DNA of 64,000 nucleotides. Origin: Lactifluus volemus. Lineage: Eukaryota > Basidiomycota > Agaricomycetes > Russulales > Russulaceae. Location of the stretch: assembly GCA_022376515.1 (NCBI GenBank), contig WTXI01000119.1:46487-110486 (forward strand), read 5' to 3'. Position numbers and translations under genes: made by a program. Below are positions 60,301 to 64,000 of the stretch, piece after piece. Position 1 is the first letter of the stretch. Every line of letters starts with the position of its first letter. The notes below the pieces were generated by a model. That model searched no databases. It had not been told where the DNA came from and saw only the letters and a program-made list of their open reading frames with translations.

Positions 60301-62837
60301 AACAGGACTGTTTCCAAAACTTCGATTGCTGTTCGAGACAAGGTTTCTCTTTTGGCTGGAGTGCTTAGCATCAAGAACAGTGTCGGTCTTGCATCACGAG
60401 CATTGGCATCTCTGAACACATGGTTGCGGTCTGATCAGCAGAAGGTAGGCGCTCTTATCATGTTATAGGACATGTAGTAACTATTGGGCAATTTCAGCAA
60501 TCATTCCAATCAGAGTTGAAATCTGTTGCATTAGTGGATGATGCGTTCGCGTTTGTGCGATATTTCGGATGGCGATATCAAGAAGCGTCCCGCATATATA
60601 TATATCTGCTCTCCCTTTTGCGCCATCCTCTTCCCGTGTCGTCGAGCACCACCTTCACCTATTCCCCCACACATTTTCTTTGAGACGCGGACGGTTGTCC
60701 GATTGGCCAGCATTGGAAATGACGATTCAAGCACATGACGGACCAGTCGAGTCTGTTGTATTCTCCCCAGATGGGCAGCGGATCGCATCAGCCTCGCGAG
60801 ATCGCACGATTCGGGTGTGGGATGCTACGACGGGGGAAGTTGTAGCGGGACCGTTTACTGGACACACCAAAGATGTCTTCTCTGTCGCATTCTCGCCTGA
60901 CGGGAAACGCATCGCATCGGCCTCGGAGGACTGCACGATTTGCGTGTGGGATGCTGCAACAGGAGAGGTCGTAGTGGGACCATTCACTGGACACACGGAT
61001 TGGGTCAGATGCGTTGCATTCTCACCGAACGGGCAATACATCGCCTCAGCCTCGGACGATCGCACGATTCGTGTTTGGGATGCCGCAACTGGAGAGGTCA
61101 TAGCAGGCCCGTTTATGGACACACGACGGGTCTTCTTTGTTACATTCTCACCAGACGGGAAACGTATCGCCTCTGCCTCTGAGATTGCACGATTCGCATG
61201 TGGGATGCTGCAACCGGAGAGGTCGTAGCGGGCCCGTATACTGGACACACCGAACGGGTCAGGTGTGTTGCATTCTCACCAGACGGGAAGCACGTCGCTT
61301 CGGCCTCGACGATCGCACGATTCGTGTGTGGGATGCCGCAACAGGAAAGGTGGTAGCCGGCCCATTTACTGGACACACCGAGCCATCTACTCTATTGCAT
61401 TCTCGCCGGACGGGAAACGCATCACCTCAGCTCGCTCGATCGCACGATTTGCGTGTGGGATTCCGAACAGGTCAGATCGTAGCAGGCCCATTTACTGGAC
61501 ACACATCTTCCATATTTTCTATTTCAGTCTCACCTGACGGGCAGCGCATTGCCTCGGCCTCGGATGATCGCACGGTTTGCGTGTGGCATCCCAGAAAAGG
61601 AGTGGCAGGGGCCTCGTTTACCGGACATACCCAATCGATCTTTTCTGTTGCACTCTCACCAGATGGGCAACGGATAGCCTCGGCCTCTGCAGATTGCACA
61701 ATTTGTGTGTGGGATGCCACAACAGGAGAGGTCATAGCAGGTCCGTTTACTGGTCACACGATTGGGTTCTTGTTGCGTTCTCGCCTGAAGGGCAGCGGAT
61801 CGCCTCGGCCTCGCGAGATCGCACGATTCGTGTGTGGGATACTGCGACAGGAAATGTTATAGCGGGCCCGTTTACTGGACATACGATGATGTCTACTCTG
61901 TTGCATTCTCGCCGGACGGACAACGCATCGCGTCGGCCTCGGAGATCGCACGGTTCGCGTGTGGGATGCCAGACGGAGAGGTTGTAGTGGGCCCGTGTAC
62001 TGGACACACTGAGCGGTCCTCTGTTGCATTCTCGCCGGACGGGAAGCGCATTGCCTCTGCCTCGAGTGACTGCACGATTCGAGTATGGGATGCTGCGACA
62101 GGGGAGGTCGTAGCGGGCCCTTTTAATGGTCACACTCAGTTCATCATCTGTCGCGTTTTCACCGGACGGGCAGCGAATCGCCTCAGCCTCGGGAGATCAC
62201 ACGATTCGTGTGTGGGATTCTGTGACAGGACAAGAAGTAGTAGGCCCCGCTCCTGACACGCCGAACGTTAACTGTGTTGCACTCTCACCGGATGGGCGGC
62301 GCATTGCATCGGCCTCGAACGATCGCACGATTCGCTGTGGGATTCTGCTACAGGTGTGGCCGTAGCGGCGCCGTTTATTGGACACACTGAATGGGTCAAC
62401 TCGGTTGCATTCTCACAGACGGGCAGCGGATCATTTCGGGCTCGGGAGATAGCACGATTCGCATGTGGGATGCCACAACAGGACATGATATTGTGGGCTC
62501 GTCTACCGGACTCACCCAATCGACTAACTCTGGTGCGTCCACTTTGGATGGGCATCCTATCACCTCGACCTTACGAGATCACACAATTCATATAGGGAAG
62601 CTCAGTGCAGAAGATATTGAGAAGATCACTTTATGGAGAAGTTCCCGGTCAATAGTGATGGATGGATGTATGGGGAAGATGAAGAACTCCTTTTATGGAT
62701 TCCCCCCATTCACCGACCATACCTTCATAAGCTAACACAGTCTGGGTTGGTGGCAAAGACAGAACAGAGGTAGATCTCTCAAATTTGTGTATGGATCAAA
62801 TTGGACTATGGTATACGTTCACAGTTCATCTAAATAG
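57303..62837 (+). pseudogene. NWD gene 3, broken by many one-base deletions
   Basis: The complete length of an NWD gene is present: start MALPQPIRMSTPFTP, C2-like VLRAHNLPRLKVL, helical region, Walker A GQAGTGKSS (near 59070) and the WD40 array to the shared 3' stop at 62837. The frame is lost repeatedly. Compared with copies 1 and 2, single bases are missing, for example near 57659, 59249, 59390, 59557, 59824, 60229, 61182, 61311, 61431 and 62416, often from a doubled base. Nearby sequence is otherwise close to the functional copies. It is a pseudogene as given. An alternative is an intact gene seen through an error-rich assembly. The WD40 order matches copy 1 most closely. Confidence 0.8.
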
Positions 62838-64000
62838 AGTCACATGTATATATGCAAACTCCGATTAGTGAATCCTTCGAATTCAGTTAGCGCCACCGAG
62901 TCTGTCTGAGGATGAATAGAGCAGTCCAGAAATCAAGCTATGAGAGCGTGTATCGTGTATCGTGTAGGAGTCGGTATGACAGCTGCAATTTGTATTTGGA
63001 TGACATGACGATAACATCAAATGAGTGGCTAGAGAAACGGAAGGTAAGGGTGTAAAATCGCGTTTGCAACTCCGAGGTTATAATGGGCACGCGAGGCGAA
63101 AACGAGAGGTAACGAGGGATAGTAAGATCACACGAAGTTGGGGGACAAAGTGGGCAATCAATTGATGCCCTTACGACTGTCAATGGGTACTAGGCTACTG
63201 TACAAAATATCATATGCTACTGCCCGAAATTGGCCGCTCGATCGGCCTGGGGTGACTACTGCATCACCTGCGAAATGAGACTGAGACACTAAATAAAAAA
63301 GGATCTTGAAGGGATTATCATGATTACCGGCCGTGAGCGATCGCCCCCAACGGGGAGCGCCCGTTATCCGCGTCGGGTTACCCTCGGGCGCCTTTGACAT
63401 CGGCCGTCCCTTCCTCGAGCCCCTGCTCGCTCTGCGCATCGTCTTCTCCATCATCGGTACCCAACAGCCTTTCCCACTCCGCTATAACATTCCAGCAGGG
63501 TGACCACAGACGAAATGAGAGTGGTGGTGGCACCACACACCTAGCGCTCCTCTCCCTCCTACACCTTCACAGAGCCAATGGTTACACTCCCTAAAGTCTT
63601 GAAAACCCTGTCAAGATCCTCCCATGTTTCTGAGAACGCGTCTTCACTGAGGTACCAGTGAATGAAAACCTGCTCTGAGTATAGCCACTGCCCAGTTGGG
63701 ACCACTCGTCAGAAATGAAAGCTTTATTGGACAGCAAGCAGACTCTGCTAACCATGCGGATGGAATATATGCGGATGGTTTGAGGGCCATGTGAATCTTG
63801 AGGCTCGTGATAAGTTGACGAACCGGAGGGCGCGGCGGTGTCTTGAGATGGAGATGGCTAATGGGGATCTAAGTGGAAAGTGGATCACGGGTATATGCGT
63901 TGAAATGTGGTGTGTGAGGTCACGGTATTGATTGGTGAAGGCACTGGAGGCCATCGCAGTTATTCTCCGATCGTGGTTGAGAAGTTGCGAAGAAACCCAA
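62838..64000. other. 3' part of duplication unit 3
   Basis: Homologous to the 3' parts of units 1 and 2, shortened just after the NWD stop. Apart from the insertion at 63051-63497 no further feature is seen. Confidence 0.4.
63051..63497. mobile_element. Insertion in unit 3, possibly a solo LTR
   Basis: Units 1 and 2 read continuously through the point GGTAAGG|TGACC, while unit 3 carries 447 extra bases that start TGTAAAATCG and end CCAGCA, with GGG on both sides. TG...CA ends suit an LTR, but only a 3-bp (or imperfect 5-bp AAGGG/CAGGG) duplication is visible. There is no coding capacity. The element class is uncertain. Confidence 0.45.

Larger units (their letters stand above)
57130..64000. 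repeat. Large tandem duplication unit 3 (runs off the window)
   Basis: Aligns with units 1 and 2 from the NWD upstream region (GTTGTTTGTTCC...) to the 3' segment, with a 447-bp insertion at 63051-63497. Confidence 0.7.

Overview
The window is fungal nuclear DNA, most likely from a mushroom-forming basidiomycete (Agaricomycetes). Nearly every gene is split by very short GT-AG introns (about 50-85 bp). The recognisable families are typical of that class: secreted single-pass membrane proteins with a WAxIDVT motif, a multi-exon P450, penta-EF-hand proteins, a NO VEIN-like GHKL protein and C2-NACHT-WD40 (NWD) receptors. No bacterial-type operons, CRISPR arrays or rRNA genes were seen. All gene models below were built by hand from reading frame, splice sites and comparison between paralogues inside the window.

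Layout. (1) 1-10275: four tandem copies, the first cut by the window edge, of a signal peptide/cysteine-rich/Ser-rich linker/TM protein with a fixed exon structure. Between copies 2 and 3 sits a broken gene flanked by AT-rich repeat arrays. (2) 10707-10994: a mariner-type MITE. (3) 11835-26173: a mixed cluster with three paralogues of a small cysteine-motif protein (minus, minus, plus), a complete cytochrome P450, two penta-EF-hand genes and an RBR-type ubiquitin ligase. (4) 26805-31751: a large NO VEIN/sacsin-like protein with an N-terminal GHKL ATPase and a C-terminal DUF3883-type domain. (5) 31895-35393: two tandem short-chain dehydrogenases. (6) About 36340-64000: three large tandem duplication units, each carrying an NWD gene (C2-like, NACHT, 14 near-identical WD40 repeats). 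The first is intact. The second is intact only if a 59-bp intron-like insert inside one WD40 repeat is spliced. The third carries many one-base deletions. Units 1 and 2 also carry a decayed MFS transporter remnant. A partial ribosomal protein eL14 gene lies between units 1 and 2, and a Ty1/copia remnant between units 2 and 3.

Functional reading. The right half resembles a fungal allorecognition or innate-immunity locus: NACHT-WD40 proteins whose WD40 blades look homogenised, next to a large GHKL protein. The cluster of RBR ligase, Ca2+-binding and cysteine-motif genes suggests signalling functions and was shaped by local duplication. No metabolic pathway can be assembled from the lone P450 and the two dehydrogenases.
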